A stretch of DNA of 64,000 nucleotides from an uncultured Akkermansia sp. (GCA_944390825.1 CALXRG010000008.1:1-64000), one strand, 5' to 3'; positions 42,078 through 51,090 are shown, numbered from the stretch's first letter. Translations and numbers: made by a program. The notes: generated by a model not told the origin, from the letters alone.

Positions 42078-43376
42078 TTACCAACCAAGGACGTGGTGAT
42101 AGACGCGGATCATCTTGTCCGCGGCTGTATCCCAGTTGGAGTTCTGGATGTCCTGAGCGCTCTGCTCAGCCACTTTCTTGTACAGTTTTTCGTCCGTGAT
42201 GAGATCCACAATGTGCTTGGCCATCATGTTGACATCCCAGAAATCGGCCTTCAGGGCTCCCTTCATCACCTCCGCGACGCCACTCTGCTTGGAGATGACA
42301 GCCGGGATGTTGAACTGGGCGGCCTCCAGAGCGGAAAGACCGAACGGCTCCGAGACGGAAGGCATGCAATAGACGTCCGTCATGGAAAGCAGCTCGTTGA
42401 CCTTCTGCTTGTTCAGGAAGCCTGTGAAGTGGAATTTATCACCCACCCCGTGGAAAGCACCGGTCTCGATCAGCTGGCGGAGCTTCTCGCCCGTGCCGGC
42501 CATGACGAAGCGGACGTTATCGGTCTGCTCCAGAACTTTTGCCGCAATCTGAAGGAAGAACTCGGGGCCCTTCTGCGCCGTAAGACGACCGAGGAAAAGC
42601 ACGAGTTTTTCGGGGAATTTCTTTTTGGAGTGGAAAACCTTAACCGGATCTGCGCCGTTGTGTACCGGGAAGATCTTGGCCGGATCGATGCCGTAGTGAC
42701 CGGCAGCAATCGTGCCCGTGTATTTGGAGACGGGAATGACGGCGTCGGCCTGCTCCATACCGTACTTTTCAATGTCGTAAATCCAACCGCGTGCATCGGC
42801 GCCGGCACGGTCGAACTGGGAAGCATGGAGGTGTACGACAAGGGGCTTACCCGTGGCTTTCTTGACTTCGACACCGGCAAGGTAGGTCATCCAGTCGTGC
42901 GCGTGAACGACGTCAAAATCGTAACTGAGCGACATGACGGCGCAAATCTTGGAGAACTCAATCACCTTGCGGGCGAGGTCACCGGCGTACAGATCTTCCT
43001 TGCCCGTGAACAGGTCGAGGTCGGCTTTATGAATCTGAGAGAAGAGCAGCTTGCCTTCCTTCGTGAAGGTGATGCGTCCCGGAGTACCCTCGACGCTGGC
43101 ATAGGGATCAAGGTTGATGGGAGCTTTCCCCACCATGGCGAAGCTCTCGTAGGAATAATCGGCCCCGAGCCCTTCGAGCTGCTCCATGTGCAGGGTGTTG
43201 ATGCCGGTGAGGGTAAAGCCGTCGTAGGTTGCGTCCGGTGCCGCCTTCGGCACGATGACGGACAGGTCTACCTTCTTTGCAAGGGCTTTCGAGATGCCCA
43301 TACATGCCACGCCAAGTCCGCCGTTGATCAGCGGGGGGAATTCCCAGCCCAACTCGAGTACTTTGATCCTCCTCAT
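42078..43376 (-). CDS. Glycogen synthase-type glycosyltransferase (GT4/GT5)
   Basis: A 432-residue GT-B enzyme from ATG 43376 (a TTG at 43385 is possible). N-terminal KVLELGWEFPPLINGGLGVACMG is the starch/glycogen synthase nucleotide-glucose loop. HAHDWMT, PVSKYT, LFLGRLTAQKGPEFFL and the E-x7-E motif SEPFGLSALEAAQ (with a second Glu) follow. It probably elongates alpha-1,4-glucan from ADP- or UDP-glucose. No glgC is present here. It is co-directional with the GH57 gene; glgB is 35 kb away. Confidence 0.9.
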   Translation of the reverse strand: MRRIKVLELGWEFPPLINGGLGVACMGISKALAKKVDLSVIVPKAAPDATYDGFTLTGINTLHMEQLEGLGADYSYESFAMVGKAPINLDPYASVEGTPGRITFTKEGKLLFSQIHKADLDLFTGKEDLYAGDLARKVIEFSKICAVMSLSYDFDVVHAHDWMTYLAGVEVKKATGKPLVVHLHASQFDRAGADARGWIYDIEKYGMEQADAVIPVSKYTGTIAAGHYGIDPAKIFPVHNGADPVKVFHSKKKFPEKLVLFLGRLTAQKGPEFFLQIAAKVLEQTDNVRFVMAGTGEKLRQLIETGAFHGVGDKFHFTGFLNKQKVNELLSMTDVYCMPSVSEPFGLSALEAAQFNIPAVISKQSGVAEVMKGALKADFWDVNMMAKHIVDLITDEKLYKKVAEQSAQDIQNSNWDTAADKMIRVYHHVLGW

Positions 43377-43541
43377 ATCTCTCAAATTTGATTTTTATTT
43401 ATTCCAGATTATAGTTTCCTACACCAGTTAAGCATACTCGCGAAGGCATGTCCAGCCTAATTTTGCGCGAAAGAGGCTTATTTCTTGTGCCTCTTCCCTG
43501 AAAATAAGTCGGTTGCAGCTAAAAGAGCCTTTTGTGACATA

Positions 43542-43573
43542 AAAGCCGCACGCCGGTGACAGCCTGCGGCTTT
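43542..43573 (-). terminator. Terminator after the PUR-like gene
   Basis: AAAGCCGCA (43542-43550) pairs with TGCGGCTTT (43565-43573); the minus strand ends CTTTTATG. Confidence 0.7.
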
Positions 43574-43616
43574 CATGAGGAAAGTGGAGGTGTACCCGGG
43601 GGTGCTCAAGGGAGAG

Positions 43617-43826
43617 TCAGGAATTCTGGCGGTTGACACGCTGAACTTCCTGAAGTGCCGCTATGAATTCATCCAAAATCTCGGCAGGAACCATGATGCG
43701 GTCGCGATTGGAACTAACTTTCTCAGTGATGCGTACCACTCTTCCCCTCGCATTTTTTTTCAGGTCGATGAAGAAGGTTTTGCGATCTACGGTAATCTTT
43801 TCTGTGCAAATAATATCGTCATCCAC
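43617..43826 (-). CDS. PUR-alpha-like single-strand nucleic acid binding protein
   Basis: A 69-residue protein made of one PUR repeat: ITVDRKTFFIDLKKNARGRVVRITEK...RIMVPAEILDEFIAALQEV. The beta-strand motif K-T-F-F-x-D-x-K-x-x-x-x-G-x-x-x-x-I-T-E and amphipathic C-terminal helix match small bacterial PUR-alpha/DUF3276 proteins, which dimerise and bind single-stranded DNA or RNA. A strong promoter and terminator frame it as a single-gene unit, so it is likely abundant. Confidence 0.75.
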   Translation of the reverse strand: MDDDIICTEKITVDRKTFFIDLKKNARGRVVRITEKVSSNRDRIMVPAEILDEFIAALQEVQRVNRQNS

Positions 43827-43868
43827 GGCTATCTGTGTACTGGAGTTATTGTCAGTACCCTTTAGCTG

Positions 43869-43896
43869 ATTATACCATGCAGCGGTGCGGCGTCAA
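43869..43896 (-). promoter_or_regulatory. Strong promoter of the PUR-like gene
   Basis: TTGACG (43896-43891), 16-base spacer, perfect TATAAT (43874-43869), leader of about 36 bases. Confidence 0.7.
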
Positions 43897-44073
43897 TCTC
43901 ATTTCCTCTCCCTGCTGCAAATTGTGCGGAAACATCCCCCAACGCCCCAAGCTGGCGGAGCGTAAGGGAGGCCTTGGGAGGAGAACGGGAGGGCACCCAA
44001 CAGCAAAAGCCTATGTGACAGTCCTGCGATGGGTTCCGGGGGATGGGCCTCTCCCTCTGGAACCAGGGCCGGA

Positions 44074-44095
44074 CACCGACTTTCCACCGACTTTC
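44074..44095. repeat. 11-bp tandem duplication
   Basis: CACCGACTTTC occurs at 44074-44084 and again at 44085-44095. Confidence 0.85.
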
Positions 44096-44256
44096 CTCCG
44101 GCCTTGCGTCGACCTGCCAACGACAGGGGAGTAGTCATACTGGGGGGGGATGCTGCGTTGTTTAGCTGTCTGACAGCGGTGCTTCTGCCCGGGGCAGCGG
44201 CAGAGTTGCTGCGCATGGGTATTTCTTGTCATGACGGCATATGTACAAGATTAAGG

Positions 44257-44284
44257 TGGACAAAGCGGTATCTTTCCTTATAAT
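44257..44284 (+). promoter_or_regulatory. Promoter of the dynamin-like gene
   Basis: TGGACA (44257-44262), 16-base spacer, perfect TATAAT (44279-44284), ten bases to ATG 44295. In-frame ATGs at 44241 and 44283 lie upstream of or inside the -10. Confidence 0.6.
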
Positions 44285-44294
44285 GAAGGCGAGC

Positions 44295-45929
44295 ATGGTA
44301 CGCCGAGGATATACAGCGAAGCAGATGAAGGTAGGGTATTGGGCCCGCCAGGCGCTTGAGCTGTACCAGGACATTGAGGACGAAAGTTTTGAGGAATTGG
44401 CAGACTCCGTCCGGCAGGCAATGAAGACGATGGACCGCGACCGCCGGATAGTGGTCATCGGCGGGGCTTGCAGCGGGAAGTCTTCCTTGCTGGGTGGTAT
44501 GCTGGAGAGTGATGTCCCCAAGCAGGTGAAGATGGATGGACCCTGCTTGCGCTGGCGGTATTCCTGCCAGGATGGGGATCCTTCGATGTCCCGCTTCCTG
44601 CCGGTCGAAGAACTTGATGGTCTGGAGCTCGTTGATACGGGGGATTGCGCCGATGCTGCAATCGCGGAGAGCGTGCGAGGGCTGCTCGACGGAGCGGACG
44701 TGCTGGTAGCCGCGATTGATGCCCGGCGGCTTGAGACCGACCCGTGCTGGGGGCTGTTGCAGGACGCCGAGGAGAAGGTGGGGTCGGTGATTCTCGCAAT
44801 AACGTTCACGGATACGCTCGGCTCGGAAGCGACGCTGTCGCTGAAGGATACCATCCGCAAGTTGTGCCGCGAGCGCTTGTCCGGTACGCCGATGGCCCTT
44901 TTTGTGTGCCCTACATCGGAGGCGGCGTTGGAGCCCTTCACCGTGCGGGTGCAGGAGGCACTGGAGGCTCCGCGCGGAGTGCGGCGCGATATCCATACGA
45001 CTGTTCAGTGTGCTGCAGCCCTGAACAATAAAGTGGCCCAAGTGCTTTTCAAGCGCAACGGCGTAATGATCACGGATAGCGGTTTCATGCAGGGGATAGA
45101 TCGGGAAATCGATAATTTCCTTTCGCACCAGAAGGCGGCGCTGCCTGCCCTTGTGCAGGAGTATGAGGAGACGGCGCGCGGGGTGCTTCCCAAGGCGCTG
45201 TCTAAGCTGCGCTTCACGCTGGGATTTTTCTTTTCGCCGGTGACGCTGCTGCGGTTGGAGTTGCTGGGTACCGGATTGGAGAATTATTGCTATAAGGCGC
45301 TCAGTAAGGAGTTGATGGATAAGCAGCAGCAATCGGACGAGCGCTTCATCGCCTCTTGCGCGGGGCACTGGCGCAGTGTACGCCCCAGGATGAAGGAGAC
45401 ACTCGAGTGCGAGATTGGAGATTTTCCGGCGGCTGCGCTGCAGGCTGACTTGGACGAGTTGCGTACGCGTTTGGGCCGTGAGCTGTATGAGCCGTTTAAG
45501 AAACAGCGCGTCCGCCATAAGCTGAATCTGATTTTCACATCGCGAACGGGCTGGATGTTTGCCTGCTTGCAGGTGATTTGCTTTATGCTGATGCTGGCCG
45601 GGCTCTTCGGGTACTTTGACCAGAACAGCATCGGGTTGTGCCTGATGCTGGCGGCGGTCATGGTGTGGGCGGCGGCTTCGCTCGCTCACAATGTGGCGAC
45701 AGGACGCATGATCCGCGCACTGAAGGACAATACGACGGCTTTTACGGATTGTCTCGGGCGTACGATGGTGGAGGTGCTGGAGGACAAAGTCGTTTCCCGT
45801 GTGTCGGCATACCGCTTGTTGTACACGAAGCCGCGAATGAAGGTGGCGGCTTTCAAGGAGATGCTGGGGCCCCTGACAGAGCGTAACTCTCGAATTAAGT
45901 TCCAGCTTTCGTCAGAGTCGAAGCTTTGA
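44295..45929 (+). CDS. Dynamin-like / membrane-associated P-loop GTPase
   Basis: A 544-residue protein. G1 P-loop GGACSGKSS (57-64) and G3 VDTGD (113-117) are clear; a canonical N/TKxD is not, with ITFTDT in the equivalent place. Long helical regions (about 240-400) precede two adjacent membrane segments (MFACLQVICFMLMLAGLFG and LCLMLAAVMVWAAASLA), then a C-terminal helical domain. This layout fits bacterial dynamin-like or YcjX/Era-like membrane GTPases. Membrane remodelling is inferred. ATG 44295 is chosen from the promoter position. Confidence 0.75.
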   Translation: MVRRGYTAKQMKVGYWARQALELYQDIEDESFEELADSVRQAMKTMDRDRRIVVIGGACSGKSSLLGGMLESDVPKQVKMDGPCLRWRYSCQDGDPSMSRFLPVEELDGLELVDTGDCADAAIAESVRGLLDGADVLVAAIDARRLETDPCWGLLQDAEEKVGSVILAITFTDTLGSEATLSLKDTIRKLCRERLSGTPMALFVCPTSEAALEPFTVRVQEALEAPRGVRRDIHTTVQCAAALNNKVAQVLFKRNGVMITDSGFMQGIDREIDNFLSHQKAALPALVQEYEETARGVLPKALSKLRFTLGFFFSPVTLLRLELLGTGLENYCYKALSKELMDKQQQSDERFIASCAGHWRSVRPRMKETLECEIGDFPAAALQADLDELRTRLGRELYEPFKKQRVRHKLNLIFTSRTGWMFACLQVICFMLMLAGLFGYFDQNSIGLCLMLAAVMVWAAASLAHNVATGRMIRALKDNTTAFTDCLGRTMVEVLEDKVVSRVSAYRLLYTKPRMKVAAFKEMLGPLTERNSRIKFQLSSESKL

Positions 45930-45980
45930 GGCTGGACTGATTTTTTCGTTGCTTTTGTCTCAGGTATTTTTGTCTCAGTT

Positions 45981-47381
45981 ATGGATCTTTTTACACCCCA
46001 TGGCCGCAACGAGGAACCCCTTCACACGGAAGTGGCGATGCCTCTGGCCGCCCGGATGCGTCCTGAGACGCTGGAGGAGGTGGCGGGACAGAAACATCTG
46101 CTGGCGCCTGGAAAGCTGTTGCGGCGTGCCATTGAGACGGATCGTTTCTCCTCGCTGATTTTCTATGGCCCTCCCGGAGTGGGCAAAACAACGCTGGCGT
46201 ACGTGATTGCCCGCCAAACGAGTGCGTATTTCGTGATGCTCAACGGCGTTGAGTCGAATGTCGGAGAAATCCGCGACAAGGTGGCAGAGGCCAAGGCCCG
46301 GATGTCGTTGCATGGGCAGCGAACGATTTTGTTCGTTGATGAGTTGCACCGTTTCAATAAGGCGCAGCAAGACGTGCTGCTTCCTCATTTGGAGAAGGGC
46401 ACGGTTCGCTTCATCGGGGCGACAACGGAGAATCCGTATTTCGCGATCAACTCAGCGATGCTGTCGCGCTCCCAGATATTCCCGCTGGAGCCGGTGCCGG
46501 AGGATGAAATGATCGGTTTGCTCCACCGTGCGCTTGCCGATGAGAAGAGGGGGCTGGGCAGGCTCCCGCTTCGGGTGACCGAAGAGGCACTGCAGCATAT
46601 GGCTCTCAAAGCGGATGGGGACGCCCGTAAGGCGCTGACAGCTCTGGAAGTGGCCGCGCTTTCGACGCCGCCGGGAGAAGGCGGGGTGATCCGCGTTGAT
46701 TTGGCCGTGGCGGAGGAGAGCATCCAGAAGAAGGCAGTACGCTACGACCGTGCGGGTGACGGGCATTATGATACGATTTCGGCGTTTATTAAGTCGATGC
46801 GAGGCAGTGACCCGGATGCGGCGTTGTATTGGTTGGCGTTCATGCTGAATGCGGGGGAGGATATCCGTTTTATCGCCCGCCGTTTGGTGATTTGCGCGAG
46901 TGAGGACGTAGGACTGGCAGATTCCAACGCGTTGCGCGTGGCGATGGATGCTGCGAGGGCTGCGGAGATGGTGGGGATGCCGGAGGCGCGAATCCCGCTG
47001 GCTCACGCTACCGTGTATATCGCGACCGCGCCGAAGAGTAATTCGGCTTACTTGGGAGTTGATGCTGCGCTCAAAGATGTGCGAGAGGGCCGGACGCTGG
47101 CAGTGCCGGATCATTTGGCGACTCCGACCCGTAAGAAACTGGCCCGTTTGCGGGGGGTCCCCGAGGAGGCTACGCAATACAAATACGCCCATGATTTCGG
47201 GGAGGATCATTTTGTCCCGCAGGCGTACCTGCCAGAGGGGAGGGTATACTATCACCCGACGTCAAATGGGCTGGAGTTGCGTATTCGTGAACGCATGGAG
47301 TATTTGCAGCGCTTGAGGATGGAACAGCAGGAGCAGGGAGACCCGAAGCCGGGGCATGGTGGGGCCAGCGGTGCACGTTGA
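45981..47381 (+). CDS. rarA: Replication-associated recombination protein RarA (MgsA)
   Basis: A 466-residue AAA+ ATPase acting at stalled forks with SSB and RecA. RMRPETLEEVAGQKHLL, Walker A YGPPGVGKTT, Walker B ILFVDELHRFNKAQQD, sensor 1 GATTENP, arginine finger in MLSRSQIF, and the C-terminal MgsA domain (YDTISAFIKSMRGSDPDAALYWLA) are all present. It lies 51 bases after the GTPase gene. The upstream spacer has a TTTTGTCTCAG repeat (two copies, about 45952-45978). Confidence 0.96.
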   Translation: MDLFTPHGRNEEPLHTEVAMPLAARMRPETLEEVAGQKHLLAPGKLLRRAIETDRFSSLIFYGPPGVGKTTLAYVIARQTSAYFVMLNGVESNVGEIRDKVAEAKARMSLHGQRTILFVDELHRFNKAQQDVLLPHLEKGTVRFIGATTENPYFAINSAMLSRSQIFPLEPVPEDEMIGLLHRALADEKRGLGRLPLRVTEEALQHMALKADGDARKALTALEVAALSTPPGEGGVIRVDLAVAEESIQKKAVRYDRAGDGHYDTISAFIKSMRGSDPDAALYWLAFMLNAGEDIRFIARRLVICASEDVGLADSNALRVAMDAARAAEMVGMPEARIPLAHATVYIATAPKSNSAYLGVDAALKDVREGRTLAVPDHLATPTRKKLARLRGVPEEATQYKYAHDFGEDHFVPQAYLPEGRVYYHPTSNGLELRIRERMEYLQRLRMEQQEQGDPKPGHGGASGAR

Positions 47382-47438
47382 GCAGGTAGGGGCTCTTTTC
47401 CCCTGAGCTTTCCCCTGAGCTGTAAAAAAGTTTTTGTC

Positions 47439-47465
47439 ACCGGGGAGGAGGCTTCCGGTTTTTTT
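47439..47465 (+). terminator. rarA terminator
   Basis: Short ACCGG (47439-47443) / CCGGT (47455-47459) stem followed by seven T (47459-47465). Confidence 0.5.
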
Positions 47466-47554
47466 CGGATTGTTCCGCTGCGTTGCTTTTTTCATCTCTG
47501 CATGATGTGCCTCCCGCGTGATTTGATGGGAATGTGAGTCCTGCCATGCGCTGC

Positions 47555-47587
47555 GCTCTGCCCGAGCTCTGCCCGAGCTCTGCCCGT
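47555..47587. repeat. Three 11-bp tandem repeats
   Basis: GCTCTGCCCGA at 47555-47565 and 47566-47576, and GCTCTGCCCGT at 47577-47587. Confidence 0.85.
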
Positions 47588-47885
47588 TCGAGAGGCTTTC
47601 CCAACGCCTTGTCCAACAGTATGCGGCTCAAAGTGCCGGAGTCCTTCTTCAGGAGCTATGATTGGCGTCGTAATCATTCCTGCACGGCTCTTACCTACCT
47701 GCCGGGAAGGAGTGAGTAGAGTGCTTTCGTGCCCGTTGCTGATACCCGACGCCATGCATGTATGCAGCGGATGAGTTTTGCCGAGGAGAACAACCTGCCG
47801 CCAAATCTGTTAGTCTCGATGCAGCTTCAGTGGATTTGCAAACTCAAGTCCCCACTTGCGGCTTGGGATGAGGGTGCGTGGCGGG

Positions 47886-50141
47886 TTACGTACCAGGGAC
47901 GGGAGTTTGGACGACGGGAACCGGCGGTGTTTTCTGCTCGTCGGGGGTAGCCGGGCGCAGTTCGAGGAATCCTGTGTCGGCATCCACCTTGACAGGTACG
48001 GCTGCCAGCGAGTGCCCCGGCAGCAGTCGCCGCCCGTCGGTGCTGCTCCAGCAGTTGGCGTGTCTCTCATAAAACCAGCGGCTTTCCTGTGGCAGCAGGG
48101 CTCCGGAGACAAAACCTTTCATTTGCAGTTCGGGTATTTCTACGGCAAGCCCCTGGGGCCAGGCTGCGGTGATGAGGGCTTGCCAGACGATCGGGTGCTT
48201 CGCATGGCATTGCTGTTCCATCAGCTGAAGGAGCTTGATGCGCTCCGCTTCCTGCTCGGCGGCGGCGGAAGTGCGTTCGGTTTCGGAGATATGCTCCGCG
48301 ATGTCTGCCAGTTTGCTGCCTGTGGGAAGTCCGGGTTTGGTGCCGCTTTGCCCCGTCAGACGCGAAAATCCCCGGTGAATAATCAAATCAGCGTAGCGCC
48401 GGATCGGACTGGTAAAGTGGCAATAATCACCTTTGGCCAGGCCATAGTGGCCGAGTGCTTTCGGAGAATACCGGGCACGCATCATCGCTCTCAGGAGAGA
48501 CGTCTTGATGAGCAACTCGTCCGGGTGCCCCTGAAATTGCTGCATCACCCGCTTGAGTTCCTCGCGTGTTTGCAGCGTGCCGGCGGAAATGCCGTAGGAA
48601 CGCGCAATCATGGCAAACTCGTGCAGTTTCCCGGGATCCGGTTCTTCGTGTACGCGGTAGAGGGCCGGTATCATTTTGGATTTCAGCGCACGGGCCACTT
48701 GTTCATTGGCGGCGAGCATGCATTCTTCTATCAGTTCATGGGAGGCGTCACTCCGCGAGCTCTCTACACCAGTCGGCACCCCGTGGTCATCCAGGAGCAC
48801 CCGCACTTCCGGCATATCGAGATTGAGCGCTCCGTTTTCAAAGCGCTGTGTGCGCAGCTGTTGGGCCAGCCGATGCGCTTCACGTATCATGGCATCCACT
48901 TCTGCATCACCACTGCTGCCGTTTCCCCCGATTACGCCTATGACCTGCCTGTAGGTGAGACGGCGGCGGGAGCGGATCACTGCGTCCCGGAAGCTGGCTC
49001 CGATCATTTTTCCCCGGCTGTTGATGCGCATCAGGCAGAGCCGGGTCAGGCGATCTTCGCCCTCGCGGAGGGAGCAAAGATCATCGCAAAGCCTGGGTGG
49101 CAGCATCGGGAGAACCCGATCAGGCAAGTATGTGGAGTTGCCGCGCAGCTGCGCTTCCCGATCCAGGGCACTGCCCGGCCTGACGTAATAGCTCACATCT
49201 GCGATGTGTACAGCAAGCTCCCAGCCATCTCCGCGGGAGCTCACAGAAATGGCATCGTCGTAGTCGCGGGCTGTCTCCGGGTCAATCGTAAAAACACACC
49301 TGTCCCGCCAGTCATCGCGCCGTTCGTATTCGGTGGCCGGTATCACGTCCGGCAAGTTCCGGGCTTCTTCCAGCACGGCAGGAGGAAACTCCGTGCGCAA
49401 TCCGTGCCGTTGAATCACGGCCCGCATATCAACGCCTTCATCATCCGGCCATCCCAACACCTCGGCGACGCGCCCCGTTGCCATCATTTTACCCAACGGG
49501 TAGCTCAGCGGTTCCACGCTGATACGCATGCCGACCTGCAGGCCAGGGGGCGGAGCTTCCTCCAGACGTACCCAGTCCGGCGTGCTGCAGCCATCCCCTT
49601 TCAGGAGACCATACCGGCCACCGGAACGGTATGTGCCCACCCAGGCACCTTGTCTTCGGCGGACAATTTCTTCGACCCGGGCTTCCGGGCGCAGGTCTCC
49701 CGCCTGGGGGCGCATTCCTTTGTGGCGCCGGCGGTAGGCCGGTGGTGCGCCATGCCTGACGGAGACCCGCACGGTGTCTCCGTCCATGGCCCCCATGGAG
49801 CGCAGCCTTGGGATGGGAATCTCGATGCGGCCGCCGTCCGGCGCCAGTGCCTGCAACGCGAGCCGTCCCTCCTCATCCGGTATAAAAAGCTGTTTGCCGC
49901 CGGGAAGCGTCCGCACCCGCCCTCTGATGAGGGCAGGTGCCAGCTCCCGGAGCTTAAAGCGAGCCTGCCTCAGGCGTACAAGCTTTCCCTCGGCCTCCCA
50001 CGTCCTGAGCAATGACCGGAGTTGCACACGGTCGCGGGCATCCAACCCCATGCCCCGGGCCATTCCTGACGCATCCTGCGGCTGATAGTCAGGCGATTGC
50101 AGGAAGCGCAGCAGCTCCTCTCCGAGGTCTGGGTGAGCCAT
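47886..50141 (-). CDS. rnr: RNase R/RNase II-family 3'-5' exoribonuclease
   Basis: A 751-residue enzyme. An N-terminal winged-helix region (about 1-75), cold-shock-like domains and the RNB catalytic domain (about 285-620) with the Asp cluster TIDPETARDYDDAIS are visible. HIADVSYYVRPGSALD, LPDRVLPMLPPRL and HFTSPIRRYADLIIHR are further family motifs. The C-terminal S1-like domain is present but the basic tail of E. coli RNase R is absent; the protein ends in a Pro/Thr-rich tail. It degrades structured RNA. It lies eight bases after a lipoprotein gene. Confidence 0.92.
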   Translation of the reverse strand: MAHPDLGEELLRFLQSPDYQPQDASGMARGMGLDARDRVQLRSLLRTWEAEGKLVRLRQARFKLRELAPALIRGRVRTLPGGKQLFIPDEEGRLALQALAPDGGRIEIPIPRLRSMGAMDGDTVRVSVRHGAPPAYRRRHKGMRPQAGDLRPEARVEEIVRRRQGAWVGTYRSGGRYGLLKGDGCSTPDWVRLEEAPPPGLQVGMRISVEPLSYPLGKMMATGRVAEVLGWPDDEGVDMRAVIQRHGLRTEFPPAVLEEARNLPDVIPATEYERRDDWRDRCVFTIDPETARDYDDAISVSSRGDGWELAVHIADVSYYVRPGSALDREAQLRGNSTYLPDRVLPMLPPRLCDDLCSLREGEDRLTRLCLMRINSRGKMIGASFRDAVIRSRRRLTYRQVIGVIGGNGSSGDAEVDAMIREAHRLAQQLRTQRFENGALNLDMPEVRVLLDDHGVPTGVESSRSDASHELIEECMLAANEQVARALKSKMIPALYRVHEEPDPGKLHEFAMIARSYGISAGTLQTREELKRVMQQFQGHPDELLIKTSLLRAMMRARYSPKALGHYGLAKGDYCHFTSPIRRYADLIIHRGFSRLTGQSGTKPGLPTGSKLADIAEHISETERTSAAAEQEAERIKLLQLMEQQCHAKHPIVWQALITAAWPQGLAVEIPELQMKGFVSGALLPQESRWFYERHANCWSSTDGRRLLPGHSLAAVPVKVDADTGFLELRPATPDEQKTPPVPVVQTPVPGT

Positions 50142-50149
50142 CGCCGTAA

Positions 50150-50917
50150 TTACAGTCCGATGTGCGCCTTGGTTGCATCAATGAATGACCTCTCCTCGAG
50201 AGCCTGCTTGAGCGTACGATTGCCCAAGCGGTCGTTGGCGCAGTTCCGGAAAAGAAAGGCCAGTTTACGTGCCCAGGCGTGCATATTGGCATCGACGTTG
50301 CCCCCTTTCTTGTAGGCGTCGGCTTTGTACAGCTTGGTTTTCTCCCTATTCCTGTCTTTCATGGCAAACAGCAGCTCACCCGTTTGTGCGTCGCGCACCG
50401 TGGCTTCGATACAGATATCGCCTTCAGTGAGTGTATCCACGATAGACCCTGTGCCCGGTACCGGCGAGAAGAAGCTGCCCACTGTCCCCAGAATGCGCAT
50501 CGCGGGATTCTGGGGACGAAGACGAACCACGGCGATATCGACCCGGATGGTAGCATTCCGGGGATCGTTTGTGAGACGCCAGTTTGCTTTGTTAGCTGCG
50601 TTGCCTTCTTTGAGCATTTCCTGCATTTCTTCCACAAACAAACCGTGCATCTGCGAGATGATCAGCTTGCTGAGTTCGGGCTCATCTTTCTCTACGAGGG
50701 AGACATCCAGCGGCGCGATGTAAATGGTACCCCTCTTGATTTTCTTTTGGCTTTTGTGGTCAATCGGCGTGACCCAGTAGCCATCCAGCGCTACCTTGTA
50801 CGACTTCTGCAGTTCCACGTCGTAGAGACCACTTTCCGATTTCATGGAGTGGCTACAGGAGCATAACAGAAGTAGACAGAATGTAAGCTGAGCGAATCTC
50901 GAAAGCAGGGGTCTCAT
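50150..50917 (-). CDS. Lipoprotein, possibly DUF3313-like
   Basis: A 255-residue protein with a lipoprotein signal (MRPLLSRFAQLTFCLLLLCSCSH; likely lipid-modified Cys near 19-21). A core of mixed strand and helix includes KRGTIYIAPLDVSLVE, ATIRVDIAVVRLRPQNP, GTVGSFFSPVPGTGSIVDTL and ICIEATVRDAQTGELLFAMKDR. The last segments resemble DUF3313-type lipoproteins, but I am not certain. It is co-transcribed with the downstream exoribonuclease gene (8-base gap). Confidence 0.75.
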   Translation of the reverse strand: MRPLLSRFAQLTFCLLLLCSCSHSMKSESGLYDVELQKSYKVALDGYWVTPIDHKSQKKIKRGTIYIAPLDVSLVEKDEPELSKLIISQMHGLFVEEMQEMLKEGNAANKANWRLTNDPRNATIRVDIAVVRLRPQNPAMRILGTVGSFFSPVPGTGSIVDTLTEGDICIEATVRDAQTGELLFAMKDRNREKTKLYKADAYKKGGNVDANMHAWARKLAFLFRNCANDRLGNRTLKQALEERSFIDATKAHIGL

Positions 50918-50926
50918 ACGTGGCGG

Positions 50927-50955
50927 ATTATGCCAGATGGCAGAAGATCATTCAA
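50927..50955 (-). promoter_or_regulatory. Promoter of the lipoprotein-rnr operon
   Basis: TTGAAT (50955-50950), 17-base spacer ending TGG, CATAAT (50932-50927), nine bases to ATG 50917. The sequence GGCATAATCCGCC resembles the recN -10 region. Confidence 0.6.
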
Positions 50956-51055
50956 GCTTAAACTGAAAGTGTTGCTGTGCGCCGGAATGCCGGGCAGGAA
51001 ATGGGTGCGCTCCGGTCTCCGACTGTGGTCAGGTTACTGCGGTCAGGATTTGAGC

Positions 51056-51084
51056 TTGCAAGGGGTCGGGGAGGTGTGTATCAT
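51056..51084 (+). promoter_or_regulatory. Dipeptidase promoter, leaderless geometry
   Basis: TTGCAA (51056-51061), 17-base spacer, TATCAT (51079-51084), six bases, ATG 51091. It fixes the start at 51091 rather than 50977. Confidence 0.6.
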
Positions 51085-51090
51085 GGCTGC

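Larger units (their letters stand above)
43827..44294. other. Divergent spacer between the PUR-like gene and the GTPase gene
   Basis: It holds both promoters and an 11-bp tandem duplication at 44074-44095. Much of 43920-44100 is GC-rich with potential stems, but no known structured RNA was recognised. Confidence 0.5.
47382..47885. other. Convergent spacer between rarA and the RNase R-family gene
   Basis: It contains the rarA terminator (47439-47465) and an 11-bp triple repeat (47555-47587). Short frames on both strands show no protein features. Confidence 0.55.

Noticed and set aside
43900..44200. Possible structured RNA in the GC-rich spacer before the GTPase gene
   Set aside because: Several short stems can be drawn, but no RNase P, SRP, tmRNA or 6S core motif is present. 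Not called without a covariance search.
44229..45689. 486-codon minus-strand frame opposite the dynamin-like gene
   Set aside because: Antisense shadow: the plus strand carries P-loop, DTGD and membrane helices, while this frame is Arg/Gln/His-rich with no motif.
47856..50015. 719-codon plus-strand frame opposite the RNase R-family gene
   Set aside because: Antisense shadow of a gene with clear catalytic motifs; no domain recognised.
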